In this document: piece after piece, positions 63,852 to 64,000 of the stretch
Position numbering within the stretch: the first letter of the stretch is position 1
How the letters are laid out: each line of letters opens with the position of its first letter
DNA from: Klebsiella pneumoniae
GTDB lineage: Bacteria; Pseudomonadota; Gammaproteobacteria; Steroidobacterales; Steroidobacteraceae
NCBI GenBank assembly: GCA_945873095.1
Contig: CAMCBU010000006.1
Span: 1 to 64,000, forward strand
DNA length: 64,000 nt
Direction of reading: 5' to 3'
Translations under genes and position numbers: made by a program
The notes under the pieces: generated by a model
Databases searched by the model: none
What the model saw: only the letters and a program-made list of their open reading frames with translations
What the model was told of the DNA's origin: nothing

Positions 63852-64000
63852 ATGACCCGTCGACACACCCCAAGACTCATCAGGCTAGCCCCGCTCGCCC
63901 TCGGCGCCATGCTCGCGCCCGTGGCCGCGGTTGCGGCCGCGGCGTCGATGGCGGCAGAAACGCTGCAAGAAGTCATCATCACGTCAACGCCGCTGCGCAC
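63852..64000 (+). CDS. TonB-dependent receptor, N-terminal fragment (runs off window)
   Basis: Signal-peptide-like N-terminus then TonB-box-like AAETLQEVIITSTPLRT. Confidence 0.8.
   Translation, partial: MTRRHTPRLIRLAPLALGAMLAPVAAVAAAASMAAETLQEVIITSTPLR

Overview
The window is a gene-dense, high-GC chromosomal segment of a gammaproteobacterium. The lineage is inferred from synteny and protein resemblance only. Almost all coding space is conserved housekeeping: lpoA-yraN; cytochrome bc1 operon plus sspB; murA-ibaG; kdsD-lptCAB-rpoN-hpf-rapZ-mgtE; ndh; thyA-SET-folA-phoD-phytase; glycine cleavage operon behind a tandem glycine riboswitch; ispG; ubiI-ubiH-pepP; zapB-like/zapA-6S RNA-fau; rpiA; rplM-rpsI; coq7-crp; rpe; djlA; purC; tldE/tldD flanking purEK; rng-maf-rlmH-rsfS-nadD-holA; and a truncated TonB-dependent receptor. 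RNA features are the 5' part of RNase P RNA, 6S RNA, tRNA-Gln(CTG) and the riboswitch. I saw no rRNA, CRISPR array, prophage or transposon. The most unusual items are: (i) a 22-residue peptide made only of Met, Ala, Lys and one Val, with its own promoter-like sequence, SD and terminator; (ii) a bacterial SET-domain methyltransferase with a lysine-rich, histone-H1-like tail inside a thyA-folA gene string; (iii) an exact 40-bp imperfect palindrome (Zur-like) before a TonB receptor; (iv) a Crp/Clp-like regulator with a changed cAMP pocket. A few usual neighbours are missing from conserved clusters (kdsC, ptsN/ptsO, sspA, lptE). All calls are by eye from sequence; no database search was run.
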